Below, piece after piece: positions 41,390-51,486 of a stretch of 64,000 nucleotides of DNA; position 1 is the first letter of the stretch; each line of letters starts with the position of its first letter. Under the pieces are notes generated by a model. It searched no databases. It saw only the letters and a program-made list of their open reading frames with translations, and had not been told where the DNA came from. The stretch covers positions 558,001-622,000 of the forward strand of contig NZ_JADKSG010000001.1 in assembly GCF_015350805.1 (NCBI RefSeq). Reading direction: 5' to 3'. This DNA is from Herbiconiux sp. VKM Ac-1786. Its GTDB lineage: Bacteria; Actinomycetota; Actinomycetes; Actinomycetales; Microbacteriaceae. The translations under genes were made by a program, and so were the position numbers.

Positions 41390-42161
41390 GGGCGACACCG
41401 TCTACCGAACGGCGGTGCACCTCGATGAGGCGCTGGCGGGGAGGGTGCTCACGCGCTGCGACATCCGGGTGCCGCAGCATGCCGCGGTGGACTTCACCGG
41501 CCAGACGGTGGAGGCAGTGGTGGCCCGGGGCAAGCATCTGCTGACGCGGGTGGGGGCGGCGAGCATCCACACGCACCTCAAGATGGAGGGGTCGTGGCAC
41601 ATCTACCGGCACGGCACCGCGTGGCGACGGCCGGCGCACCAGGCGCGCATCATCCTCGAGAACGCCGATTGGGTGGCGGTGGGGTTCGACCTCGGCACGG
41701 TCGAGATCGTGCCGCGCGAGATGGAGGACGAGGTCGTCGGGCACCTCGGGCCCGACCTGCTCGGCCCGGACTGGGACGCCGAGGAGGCCGTGCGGCGCCT
41801 CGCGGCCGACGGGGCGCGCGAGATCGACGTGGCGCTGCTGGATCAGCGGAACCTCGCCGGGCTCGGCAACGTCTACGCGAACGAGCTGTGCTTCCTGCGC
41901 GGGGTGCGGCCGCAGCGGCCGGTGGCCGAGGTGCCCGATCTGCCGGCGGTCGTGGCGCTGGCGAAGAAGCTGATCACGGTGAACCGCGACCGGGTCGAGC
42001 GCACGACGACGGGCGACCTCCGGCCGGGCAAGCAGGTGTGGGTGTACGGGCGCGAGAACAAGCCGTGCCGGCGGTGCGGCACGCGCATCCGGCACGGGCA
42101 GCTGGGGGCGTCGGAGCTGTCGCTGCGGGCGACGTATTGGTGCCCGCACTGCCAGACGTAG
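41382..42161 (+). CDS. nei2: Fpg/Nei-family DNA glycosylase (Nei2 type)
   Basis: 259 residues. Bifunctional base-excision glycosylase/AP lyase fold: catalytic Pro2-Glu3 (MPEGDTVYRTAVHLDEALAG), the beta-hairpin lysine in VARGKHLL, the helix-two-turns-helix region DQRNLAGLGNVYANELCFLR, the conserved GKQVWVYGRENKPCRRCGTR and a C-terminal zinc finger (CRRC...CPHC). MPEGDTV is typical of the Nei2 branch that sits beside lhr in mycobacteria. It starts inside the lhr 3' end (8-bp overlap), so both are co-translated; a joint DNA-repair role is likely. GGGG-TTGAGG lies just before the GTG start. Confidence 0.95.
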   Translation: MPEGDTVYRTAVHLDEALAGRVLTRCDIRVPQHAAVDFTGQTVEAVVARGKHLLTRVGAASIHTHLKMEGSWHIYRHGTAWRRPAHQARIILENADWVAVGFDLGTVEIVPREMEDEVVGHLGPDLLGPDWDAEEAVRRLAADGAREIDVALLDQRNLAGLGNVYANELCFLRGVRPQRPVAEVPDLPAVVALAKKLITVNRDRVERTTTGDLRPGKQVWVYGRENKPCRRCGTRIRHGQLGASELSLRATYWCPHCQT

Positions 42162-42198
42162 GGGTGGTCGCGGCGCGCCCGCGGGACCGGGCGTGTCG

Positions 42199-42603
42199 TC
42201 AGGGGGCGCCGGGCGGCGGCGCGGGGAGGTCGGCGGCGGCGAGGGCCGCGAGTTGGCGTTTGAGGGCGACCTGGCGGTAGGAGGTGTCGAGGAGCTCGGC
42301 GACGAAGGTCCAGTCCGTGGCGGGGCCGAGGTCGATGGCGAGCCAGCCCGCGGGGCCGAAGTAGGGCGGCACGAAGACGTCGTCGAGCTCCGAGAGGGCG
42401 GGATGCTCATCCGTCGCCGGCTTGAACACCACGCTCTGCGGCCGGTGCATCGACGCGCCCGCGATGGCGAAGAGCTTCTTGCCCGCGCGGAAGGTGGGCC
42501 TCCCCCAGGCCTCGACCTCGGCCGACTCGGGGTAGCGCAGGCAGATCTCGCGAAGGCGCGCGACCACGGCATCGTCGGGGTCGAACAGTCGCGGATGCTC
42601 CAT
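42199..42603 (-). CDS. MmcQ/YjbR family protein
   Basis: 134 residues. Family marks: RLREICLRYPESAEVEAWGR, PTFRAGKKLFAIAGASMHRP, VVFKPATDEHPALSELDDVF and PYFGPAGWLAIDLGPATDWT. Members have the CyaY-like/double-wing fold and are often called DNA-binding, without biochemical proof in most cases. The start is the ATG at 42603: a TAGCAT -10 element ends seven bases upstream, and the alternative ATG at 42612 lies inside that hexamer. The C-terminus is a Pro-rich tail. Convergent with nei2, divergent from the esterase gene. Confidence 0.82.
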   Translation of the reverse strand: MEHPRLFDPDDAVVARLREICLRYPESAEVEAWGRPTFRAGKKLFAIAGASMHRPQSVVFKPATDEHPALSELDDVFVPPYFGPAGWLAIDLGPATDWTFVAELLDTSYRQVALKRQLAALAAADLPAPPPGAP

Positions 42604-42610
42604 GCCCGGC

Positions 42611-42616
42611 ATGCTA
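42611..42616 (-). promoter_or_regulatory. -10 element (TAGCAT) for the MmcQ/YjbR gene, leaderless type
   Basis: Minus-strand TAGCAT, seven bases, ATG at 42603. It decides between the two candidate ATG codons because the upstream one is part of the hexamer. Confidence 0.45.
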
Positions 42617-42658
42617 CGCCCGCCGCCGTCCGGGCGATAGCCGCGCGGACGAGAGCGG

Positions 42659-42664
42659 TAGATT
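42659..42664 (+). promoter_or_regulatory. -10 element (TAGATT) for the alpha/beta hydrolase gene, leaderless type
   Basis: TAGATT - CGGACC - ATG at 42671. Six-base spacing, no Shine-Dalgarno sequence. Confidence 0.5.
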
Positions 42665-42670
42665 CGGACC

Positions 42671-43360
42671 ATGGATGATACGCAGCTCGAGATCGACGAC
42701 AGCGCGGTGGTGTGGTCGGTGCCGCGCGAGGAACTGTCCGAGAGGCTCGTCGACGAGCCGCTCGTGATCGTCATGCACGGCCGCGGATCGCACGAGAACG
42801 ACCTCGCCCAGCTGCTGCCGATGCTGCCGGCCGACGCCGTCTACGCGTTCCTCCGCGCGCCCATCTCGGGTGAGCCGTGGGGGATGGGCGGCTGGAGCTG
42901 GTTCCCGCTCGACGCCCCCGGCGGCGTCACCTCCGAGGCCGCGACCGTCGCCGCGTCGGCCGTGCTCGGCTGGCTCGACCGCGTCGAGGCCGAGTACGGG
43001 GCCCCGCGGGCCGTCGCGGCGATGGGGTTCTCGCAGGGCGGCATGATGTCGATCCAGCTGCTCCGGATGCGCGTGCACCGGTTCGCCGCGGCCGTGAACC
43101 TCTCGGGCGCGATTGCACCCGGGGTGCTCCCGTCCGACGAGGAGCTGGCTGCGGTGCGGCCGCCGCTGTTCTGGGGGCGCGACGTCGCCGACCCCGTCAT
43201 CGCGGCCGAGGCGATCGCGCGGACGGCGGAGTTCGTGCCGGGGCGGTTCCGGGTGGTGGAGCGGGTGTATCCGGGGATCGCGCACTCCATCTCACGGGAG
43301 GAGCTGGATGACGTGTCGGCGTTCCTGCGGGTGACGCTCGGGCTCGAGGGGATGGTGTGA
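42671..43360 (+). CDS. alpha/beta hydrolase, phospholipase/carboxylesterase family
   Basis: 229 residues. Oxyanion-side motif VIVMHGRGSHENDLAQLLP, nucleophile in AMGFSQGGMMS (Ser121), acid in WGRDVADPVI and His in YPGIAHSISREELDDV: a complete catalytic triad of the carboxylesterase/lysophospholipase (YpfH-like) group. No signal peptide, so cytoplasmic. The natural ester is unknown. Upstream is a leaderless-type -10; downstream, 16 bp away, is ybaK. Confidence 0.87.
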   Translation: MDDTQLEIDDSAVVWSVPREELSERLVDEPLVIVMHGRGSHENDLAQLLPMLPADAVYAFLRAPISGEPWGMGGWSWFPLDAPGGVTSEAATVAASAVLGWLDRVEAEYGAPRAVAAMGFSQGGMMSIQLLRMRVHRFAAAVNLSGAIAPGVLPSDEELAAVRPPLFWGRDVADPVIAAEAIARTAEFVPGRFRVVERVYPGIAHSISREELDDVSAFLRVTLGLEGMV

Positions 43361-43376
43361 GGCGCGCGGGTTCGCG

Positions 43377-43883
43377 GTGGTGAAGAAGAAGGGCGGCGGG
43401 GCGGGGGCGGGACCCACGACGGCGGCGACGCTGGGGCTGGTGCGGGCGGGCATCCGCTTCGTGCCGCATGTGTACGAGCACGATTCGGCGGCCACGGACT
43501 TCGGCGCCGAGGCCGCCCGGGAGCTCGGGGTCGACGCGGCGCGCGTGTTCAAGACGCTGATGGTCGCGACCGACGCCGGATTCGGGATCGGGATCGTGTC
43601 GGTGCGCGACCAGCTCGACCTCAAGGCGCTGGCCGGAGCGCTCGGGGCGAAGAAGGCGGCGATGGCCGACAAGGCGGTCGCCGAGCGGAAGAGCGGCTAC
43701 GTCGTCGGCGGGATCTCGCCGATCGGGCAGAAGACTCCGCTCGCGACGGTGCTCGACGATGCGGCGCTGGAGTTCGCGACGATCTTCGTGTCGGGTGGGC
43801 GGCGGGGGTTTGACATCGAGCTGGCGCCGCTGGATCTGGTGGCGGCGGTGCGGGGGCGGGTGGAGCGGATCCGCCGGGGCTGA
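43377..43883 (+). CDS. ybaK: Cys-tRNA(Pro)/Cys-tRNA(Cys) deacylase YbaK
   Basis: 168 residues. Trans-editing protein that hydrolyses Cys mischarged on tRNA-Pro. The YbaK/EbsC core runs from TTAATLGLVRAGIRFVPHVY through ARELGVDAARVFKTLMVATD (conserved VFKTLM), SVRDQLDLKALAGALGAKKA and the GYVVGGISPIGQKTPLATVL loop to FVSGGRRGFDIELAPLDLV. Length is normal. The start is one of two consecutive GTG codons (43377 or 43380); no clear Shine-Dalgarno sequence. Probably co-transcribed with the esterase gene. Confidence 0.92.
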   Translation: MVKKKGGGAGAGPTTAATLGLVRAGIRFVPHVYEHDSAATDFGAEAARELGVDAARVFKTLMVATDAGFGIGIVSVRDQLDLKALAGALGAKKAAMADKAVAERKSGYVVGGISPIGQKTPLATVLDDAALEFATIFVSGGRRGFDIELAPLDLVAAVRGRVERIRRG

Positions 43884-43971
43884 CCGGTCGTGCTCCGTCG
43901 GATGGAGCGCGGCCAGGGGCGGGTTAGCGGCCTGAGCCGAGCGAGCGGCGGCTCGTGGGCCGGCGGGGCGG

Positions 43972-44853
43972 TCAGGCGCCGAGGAGGGCGGTGGTCCAGG
44001 TGCGGAGGAACGCGGCGCCGGCGGCGTCGTTGGTGAGGGCCGGGTCGTCGGCGACGAGCACCGGGTAGGACTTGTCGAGGCGGCCGTCGGCCGGGCGCAC
44101 GTCGACGTGCTCGACGTGGAAGTCGTGGGCGTGCAGCCAGTCGGCCATCGCGTAGTCGGTGCGGGAGTCGCCGACCGTGTGCCAGCGGTGGGGCACCGGG
44201 CCGGTCGCCTCGATCAGGGCGATGGCGCGTTCGGCGCCGTAGTCCTTGCCGACGACGATCGATTCGATGTCGACCGAGATGATCGTGGGGTCGATGCGCT
44301 TCGTGACGCTCCCGTCGGACGCCGGGAACGATTCGTTCCTCCACATCACGCCGTAGTCGAATTCTCTGCACAGATCGACGGCGGCGCGGCAGAAGTCGTC
44401 CTGCACCGCGAGATAGTCGGACGACTCGACGTCGGTGCGCTGCTCGACGGCGAGGGACGCGCGCTTGGTGTGGTCGAAGAACATCCACTCCGCGAAGCGC
44501 TCGTCGACCATCCGCTCGACCGCGGTCGAGAACTCCTTCGTCGGAACGAGGCTCCCCGCCATGAACAGCTCCCCCGCCCCGTCGGGCGTGATCGCGAACC
44601 ACACCGCGCCCTTCTCGCAGACGCCGAACACCCGCGCGTCGGCGCTGAGCCCGCCGTCGACCAGCGGGCCGACGACCTCGCCCTTGAGGAAGCCGTCGGA
44701 GCGCCCCGTGTTGAACGCGATCGGGATGCCGGCGTTCGCGAGCGCCACGAGATCGGCGGCGATCGAGGGGATGGCGATGGTGCGGGTGACGGGGTTCGCG
44801 ATCGGCCCGTCGACGTCGAGCAGCAGGCCGAGGGCGGGGGTCTCAGAAGTCAC
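43972..44853 (-). CDS. HAD-superfamily hydrolase, sugar-phosphatase-like
   Basis: 293 residues. HAD motif I is LLLDVDGPIANPVT (Asp nucleophile and DxD), motif II is FNTGRS, and motif IV is HTVGDSRTDYAMADWL. The large cap between residues 75 and 215 (with EFSTAVERMVDERFAEWMFF and KRASLAVEQRTDVESSDYLA) points to a type-II cap as in sucrose-phosphate phosphatase relatives. Substrate unknown. GTG start, six bases after a GATAAT -10, no Shine-Dalgarno sequence. Upstream reading in this frame is only repeat-derived. Confidence 0.82.
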   Translation of the reverse strand: MTSETPALGLLLDVDGPIANPVTRTIAIPSIAADLVALANAGIPIAFNTGRSDGFLKGEVVGPLVDGGLSADARVFGVCEKGAVWFAITPDGAGELFMAGSLVPTKEFSTAVERMVDERFAEWMFFDHTKRASLAVEQRTDVESSDYLAVQDDFCRAAVDLCREFDYGVMWRNESFPASDGSVTKRIDPTIISVDIESIVVGKDYGAERAIALIEATGPVPHRWHTVGDSRTDYAMADWLHAHDFHVEHVDVRPADGRLDKSYPVLVADDPALTNDAAGAAFLRTWTTALLGA

Positions 44854-44859
44854 CCGACC

Positions 44860-44865
44860 ATTATC
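44860..44865 (-). promoter_or_regulatory. -10 element (GATAAT) for the HAD hydrolase gene, leaderless type
   Basis: Minus-strand GATAAT (5 of 6 to TATAAT), six bases, GTG at 44853. Confidence 0.5.
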
Positions 44866-44915
44866 CCGGGCGACGGATGCGCGTTCCGCCGCCGGCCGCA
44901 CGCTGACTTGTCGGT

Positions 44916-44973
44916 TCGGCGCCTCGCGGGTCGGCGCCTCGCGGGTCGGCACCTCGCGGGTCGGCACCTCGAG
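44916..44973. repeat. 15-bp tandem repeat, about four copies
   Basis: Copies of TCGGCGCCTCGCGGG start at 44916 and 44931; two variants TCGGCACCTCGCGGG start at 44946 and 44961 (last one incomplete). The array fills most of the gap between the DUF2071 stop and the HAD hydrolase promoter. It would read as a pentapeptide repeat (PTREV/PTREA) on the minus strand but lies outside the likely coding sequence. Confidence 0.85.
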
Positions 44974-44986
44974 CGACGACTCGCGG

Positions 44987-47632
<2,646 letters not shown>

Positions 47633-47668
47633 GCGACCAGCCCGCCCCGCGCGACCGGATGGGACGGG

Positions 47669-47926
47669 TCAGTCGTAGACGTGCGCGACCGTCCAGTGCG
47701 GCGCCCCGTTCGGGCGGATGACGTCGAAGACGCGGGAGAGGCCCGCGTCGTCGGTGGCCTGGAAGCGCCAGGCCGCGAAGTCGGGGGCGTGCGTGCCCCA
47801 GTACAGCCCCTCGGGCTCGGTGGGGCGGTCGCTCACCCGCCAGCGGCGGCCCTGCCAGAGCATGCGCGCGGGCACGGCGTCGGTGAACCACAGGGTGGCG
47901 AACTCGGTCAGGTCGATCGTACTCAT
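47669..47926 (-). CDS. small hypothetical protein
   Basis: 85 residues, MSTIDLTEFATLWFTDAVPA, RMLWQGRRWRVSDRPTEPEG, YWGTHAPDFAAWRFQATDDA, ending IRPNGAPHWTVAHVYD. The ARMLWQGRRWRV strand pair recalls small actinobacterial beta-barrel-like proteins (DUF6504-like), but I am not sure of the family. GGAG stands six bases before the ATG. It is transcribed alone; msrA ends upstream of it behind a terminator. Confidence 0.68.
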   Translation of the reverse strand: MSTIDLTEFATLWFTDAVPARMLWQGRRWRVSDRPTEPEGLYWGTHAPDFAAWRFQATDDAGLSRVFDVIRPNGAPHWTVAHVYD

Positions 47927-48026
47927 CAGGCGCTCCGGACATTCGAAGATGTGTTCTAATGTCCACTATGCAGCGATGACGGGCGACACGCCAAGCCGGC
48001 ACCGGCAGGGGCGGCGTAGAGTGCGA

Positions 48027-48069
48027 GAAAGCGGGGAGCGACCGGGATGAAGGGACACTCCCCGCTTTC
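48027..48069 (-). terminator. terminator-like hairpin downstream of msrA
   Basis: GAAAGCGGGGAG and CTCCCCGCTTTC form a perfect 12-bp stem around a 19-base loop, 61 bp after the msrA stop codon on the minus strand. No U-run follows, as is usual for actinobacterial terminators. Confidence 0.7.
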
Positions 48070-48130
48070 CGCGAGACACTATCGGCGGGGCAGCCGGAGC
48101 CGACACCCGTTGACAGCGGTCAGCGGTGTG

Positions 48131-48721
48131 CTATGCGGTCGCAGAGCCCACAGCAGAGCCCGCAGCGGCGCCCGCCGAGGCCGACCGCCGAGGCAGCACC
48201 CACCCGGGCCGCACGTAGTGGCACGTGTACCCGTTCGGGTAGCGCTCGAGGTAGTCCTGGTGCTCGGCCTCGGCCTCCCAGAACGGGCCGGCCGCGGCCA
48301 GCTCGGTGGTCACCGGGCCGGGCCAGATGCCCGAGGCGTCGACGTCGGCGATCGTGTCGGCCGCGACCCGGCGCTGCTCCTCGTCGAGGTAGTAGATGCC
48401 CGAGCGGTAGCTGGTGCCGACGTCGTTGCCCTGGCGGTTCTTCGTCGACGGGTCGTGGATCTGGAAGAAGAACTCCAGCATCGTGCGGTAGTCGGTGACG
48501 GTCGGGTCATAGGTGATCTCGATCGCCTCGGCGTGGGTGCCGTGCCGGCGGTAGGTCGCGTTCGGCAGGTCGCCGCCGGTGTAGCCGACGCGGGTGGCGA
48601 GCACTCCGGGGCGGCGGCGGATCAGGTCCTCCATGCCCCAGAAACAGCCACCGGCGAGGATGGCACGAGCGGTGGGAGCAGAAGAAGCAGAAGCAGAGGC
48701 AGAAGCAGAAGCGTCGGTCAT
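48131..48721 (-). CDS. msrA: peptide-methionine (S)-S-oxide reductase MsrA
   Basis: 196 residues. Reduces the S epimer of methionine sulfoxide in proteins. Active-site GCFWG with Cys26, then [60 protein letters not shown] and YHCxx-type ending [10 protein letters not shown]. The N-terminus is an Ala-Ser repeat. The C-terminal resolving region is short. Start overlaps the msrB stop by four bases (ATGA). Confidence 0.96.
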   Translation of the reverse strand: MTDASASASASASSAPTARAILAGGCFWGMEDLIRRRPGVLATRVGYTGGDLPNATYRRHGTHAEAIEITYDPTVTDYRTMLEFFFQIHDPSTKNRQGNDVGTSYRSGIYYLDEEQRRVAADTIADVDASGIWPGPVTTELAAAGPFWEAEAEHQDYLERYPNGYTCHYVRPGWVLPRRSASAGAAAGSAVGSATA

Positions 48722-49200
48722 CGGGAGATCTCCTTGGAGTCGCGGGCGGATGAAGTGGGGTCGAACAGCGCGGCGAACTCGCCGTAGCCCGAGGCCTCGA
48801 GCTCGTCGAGCGCCACGAAGCGCAGCGCCGCCGAGTTGATGCAGTACCGCAGGCCGCCGGCCTCGCGCGGTCCGTCGGGGAACACGTGGCCGAGGTGGCT
48901 GTCACCGTGCGCCGAACGCGCCTCGGTGCGGGCCATGCCCCAGCTGCGGTCGGTCTTCGTCACCACGTTGGCGGGGTCGATCGGGGCGGTGAAGCTCGGC
49001 CAGCCCGATCCGCTGTCGTACTTGTCGGTCGAGGCGAACAGGGGCTCGCCGGTGACGACGTCCACGTAGATGCCGGGGCGGTGGTCGTTCCAGTACTCGT
49101 TCCGGAAGGCCGGCTCGGTCTGGTCGTCCTGGGTGACCCGGCGCTGCTGCCGGGTCAGGCGCGCGAGCGCCTCGGGGGTTACCTGGTACTCCTGTGTCAC
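48718..49200 (-). CDS. msrB: peptide-methionine (R)-S-oxide reductase MsrB
   Basis: 160 residues. Reduces the R epimer. Marks: [68 protein letters not shown] with the catalytic Cys. The two CxxC zinc sites are absent, so it is a zinc-free form. The GTG start is fixed by GAGGAG five to six bases upstream; an earlier in-frame ATG at 49218 is not needed. A SigH/SigR-type promoter lies at 49248-49273. First gene of msrB-msrA. Confidence 0.95.
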   Translation of the reverse strand: MTQEYQVTPEALARLTRQQRRVTQDDQTEPAFRNEYWNDHRPGIYVDVVTGEPLFASTDKYDSGSGWPSFTAPIDPANVVTKTDRSWGMARTEARSAHGDSHLGHVFPDGPREAGGLRYCINSAALRFVALDELEASGYGEFAALFDPTSSARDSKEISR

Positions 49201-49247
49201 GGGGACTCCTCGGATCATGCGTCGCTGGCTGCGGCGTCATAGAGAAG

Positions 49248-49273
49248 AACAAGCGTTCTTTCCCGATCGTTCC
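49248..49273 (-). promoter_or_regulatory. SigH/SigR-type (thiol-oxidative stress) promoter before msrBA
   Basis: On the minus strand GGAAC, 18 bp, GTT. This matches the actinobacterial SigH/SigR consensus (GGAAT/C-N18-19-GTT). The transcription start would lie about 40 bases before the msrB GTG, ahead of the GAGGAG site. The -10 triplet is part of a perfect inverted repeat AAGAAC-AAGC-GTTCTT (49245-49260). Confidence 0.65.
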
Positions 49274-49310
49274 GCCGGGCATCCGGAATCAGGCGACTCT
49301 CAGGAACCGC

Positions 49311-50993
49311 TCACACCACCGTGACGAGAGTGCGCTGCCAGCCGGCCGACCCGTTCGGGGCGATCGGTGCGCGCTCCTCGAGCTGCGTGTTGCCGGCCTT
49401 GTCCACGGCGCGCACGGCGACGTAGTGGGTGCCGGTGGTGGCGGTCCAGTCGACGAACCACTGCACCCAGGTGTCGGCGTTCACCGGCGTCGAGAGCGTG
49501 GCGGCCTGCCAGTCGCCGTTGTCGATGGAGACCTCGACGCGCTCGATGCCGACGGTCTGGGCCCAGGCGACGCCGGCGATCTTCGCGGGTCCGGCGCTGA
49601 TCTGCTTGTCGACGCGCGGGGTGTCGATGCGCGAAGACATCTTGATCGGAGCCTGGGCGTCGTAGCCGCGCGGGGTCCAGTAGGCCTGGTCGGCCTCGAA
49701 GGTCGTGACCTTGATCTCGGTCACCCACTTCGTGGCGGAGACGTAGCCGTAGAGGCCGGGCACGACCATGCGCACCGGGAAGCCGTGCTCGAACGGCAGC
49801 GCCTCGCCGTTCATCGCCACGGCGAAGATGGCGTCGCGCTTGTCGTCGGTGACGGCGTCGAGCGGGGTGCTGGCGGTGTAGCCGTCGACGCTCTTGGAGA
49901 GCACCATGTCAGCGCCCGACTGCGGCCCGGCCATCGCGAGCACGTCGCGGATCGGCACACCGAGCCACTTCGCCGAGCCCACGAGCCCGCCGCCGACCTC
50001 GTTCGACACGCAGGTCATGGTGATCGAGTACTCGTCGAGGCCCATGTTCACGAGGTCCTGGAAGCTCAGCGTGACCTCCTTGTCGACCATGCCCGTGATC
50101 TTCAGGCTCCAGGTCGCGGGGTCGACCTGCGGCACGGTGAGGGCGGTGTCCACCCGGTAGAAGTCGGCGTTCGGCGTGTACAGCGGGGTGATGCCGTCGA
50201 TGTCCAGCTCGGCACCCGCGGGCACGTCCACCATCGACTTCGCGGTCGGCAGCGAGAGCGAGTCCCGGATGCCGGCGAGCGACGAGGTGGCCGCCGAGAC
50301 GAGACGGGCTCCGGTTCCGACCACGGCCGAGGCCGCGGCGACCACGAGGGTGCCGACGAGGAAGCGGCGGCGGTCGACGCCGACGGCGCGGGGGGCGGCG
50401 GACGAGTCGGCCGGGGTGGCGTCGGCCGGGGTGGCGTCGGCCGCGGGCCGGGCGTAGTCACGGGCATCCGGAACCGTCGACGCGACGGAGGACGCCCGCA
50501 CGTCGTCGCGCCAGCGGGCCAGGCGCCGCACCAGCTGGTGCAGCAGCACGATGCCGGCGGCGGCGCCGATGATCGTGGGCACCGACGCGAAGGGGGTGGC
50601 GCCGGTGCGGGTGACGATCGCGGCGATCGCCAGCACACCGGCCAGGCCGAACAGCACGAGACCGAGCGGGCGCTTCGCCAGCTGCAGCACACCGGCGAGG
50701 GCGGCGGCGACCACGACGGCGAAGCCGATCGAGCCGAGCAGGAAGATCTTGTCGTTCGCGCCGAACGTCTCGATCGCGAACTCCTTGGCCCAGCGGGGCA
50801 CGATGTCGATCACGAACGCTCCGACGGCGAGCACCGGGCTGCCGTCGCGGGCGACCACGAGGGCGATCACCTCGGCGACGGCGAGCAGAGCGGCGGCGCT
50901 GACGATGCCGGCGATGGCCGCGTAGAGCCAGAACCGCTTGCGCGGAACGTGCGTGCGGGTCTTCTTCGTGTCGTTGCTGTCCACGGCACCCAT
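49311..50993 (-). CDS. membrane-anchored molybdopterin-dependent oxidoreductase, sulfite oxidase/MsrP superfamily
   Basis: 560 residues. Four membrane segments (about 22-48, 83-108, 113-133, 138-158) precede a twin-arginine-like motif DRRRFLVGTLVVAAASA near residue 208, which starts a fifth. The catalytic sulfite-oxidase-type molybdopterin domain follows: WSLKITGMVDKEVTLSFQDL, the Mo-ligand Cys in ITMTCVSNEVGGGLVGSAKW, VSATKWVTEIKVT, and a C-terminal dimerisation (Ig-like) domain from about residue 445. AGGAGG five bases before ATG. The active domain is probably extracytoplasmic. Substrate unknown: sulfite, or methionine sulfoxide as for MsrP; the neighbouring msrBA favours the second, by context only. 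Confidence 0.85.
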   Translation of the reverse strand: MGAVDSNDTKKTRTHVPRKRFWLYAAIAGIVSAAALLAVAEVIALVVARDGSPVLAVGAFVIDIVPRWAKEFAIETFGANDKIFLLGSIGFAVVVAAALAGVLQLAKRPLGLVLFGLAGVLAIAAIVTRTGATPFASVPTIIGAAAGIVLLHQLVRRLARWRDDVRASSVASTVPDARDYARPAADATPADATPADSSAAPRAVGVDRRRFLVGTLVVAAASAVVGTGARLVSAATSSLAGIRDSLSLPTAKSMVDVPAGAELDIDGITPLYTPNADFYRVDTALTVPQVDPATWSLKITGMVDKEVTLSFQDLVNMGLDEYSITMTCVSNEVGGGLVGSAKWLGVPIRDVLAMAGPQSGADMVLSKSVDGYTASTPLDAVTDDKRDAIFAVAMNGEALPFEHGFPVRMVVPGLYGYVSATKWVTEIKVTTFEADQAYWTPRGYDAQAPIKMSSRIDTPRVDKQISAGPAKIAGVAWAQTVGIERVEVSIDNGDWQAATLSTPVNADTWVQWFVDWTATTGTHYVAVRAVDKAGNTQLEERAPIAPNGSAGWQRTLVTVV

Positions 50994-51107
50994 GGCGGCC
51001 TCCTGAGGTCGATGTTCGCATGGTGTTCGGAGCCGCGCCCCCGAACGCTTGGCGCGACGCCCCGACCGGGACAGGCTGGAGGAACGACACGCATCAAGGA
51101 GGCCCCC

Positions 51108-51482
51108 ATGCTCGGAACCCACCCCATCGACGTCGTGCTGCTCGTGAAGGACCTCGAGCACGCCCGCGAGTTCTACGGCGAGAAGCTCCAGCTCGCGATC
51201 GTCGACGAGGACGACTCGACCATCGCGTTCCAGACCGGCGCCACCCGCCTCAAGGCCTCGCTCAGCACGACCGGCACGAAGGACACCCAGACGCAGGCCT
51301 CCTGGCGCGTCGACGACCTCGAGGCCGAGATCGCCTGGCTGCACGAGCGCGGCATCGAGCCCGAGGAGTACGACACCGACGAGATCACGACGGTGAGCGG
51401 CATCGCCGACCAGGGCTCGGCGTGGGTGGCCTGGATCACCGATCCCGACGGCAACGTGCTGGGCGTCGAACAGGCGAAGTAG
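51108..51482 (+). CDS. VOC (glyoxalase/bleomycin resistance) family protein
   Basis: 124 residues, two beta-alpha-beta-beta-beta modules: HPIDVVLLVKDLEHAREFYG EKL, and AEIAWLHERGIEPEEYDT with the closing AWVAWITDPDGNVLGVEQ. This closely follows the usual vicinal-oxygen-chelate pattern, with the DPDGN turn and a final Glu metal ligand. Substrate unknown. AAGGAGG five bases before the ATG. Followed by an esterase gene 4 bp downstream, so one operon. Confidence 0.88.
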   Translation: MLGTHPIDVVLLVKDLEHAREFYGEKLQLAIVDEDDSTIAFQTGATRLKASLSTTGTKDTQTQASWRVDDLEAEIAWLHERGIEPEEYDTDEITTVSGIADQGSAWVAWITDPDGNVLGVEQAK

Positions 51483-51486
51483 CGCG

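Noticed and set aside
49245-49260. AAGAAC-AAGC-GTTCTT read as a LexA box
   Set aside because: The core GAAC-N4-GTTC agrees, but the outer bases (TCG/CGA) do not, and the same bases are better explained as part of a SigH/SigR promoter before msr genes.
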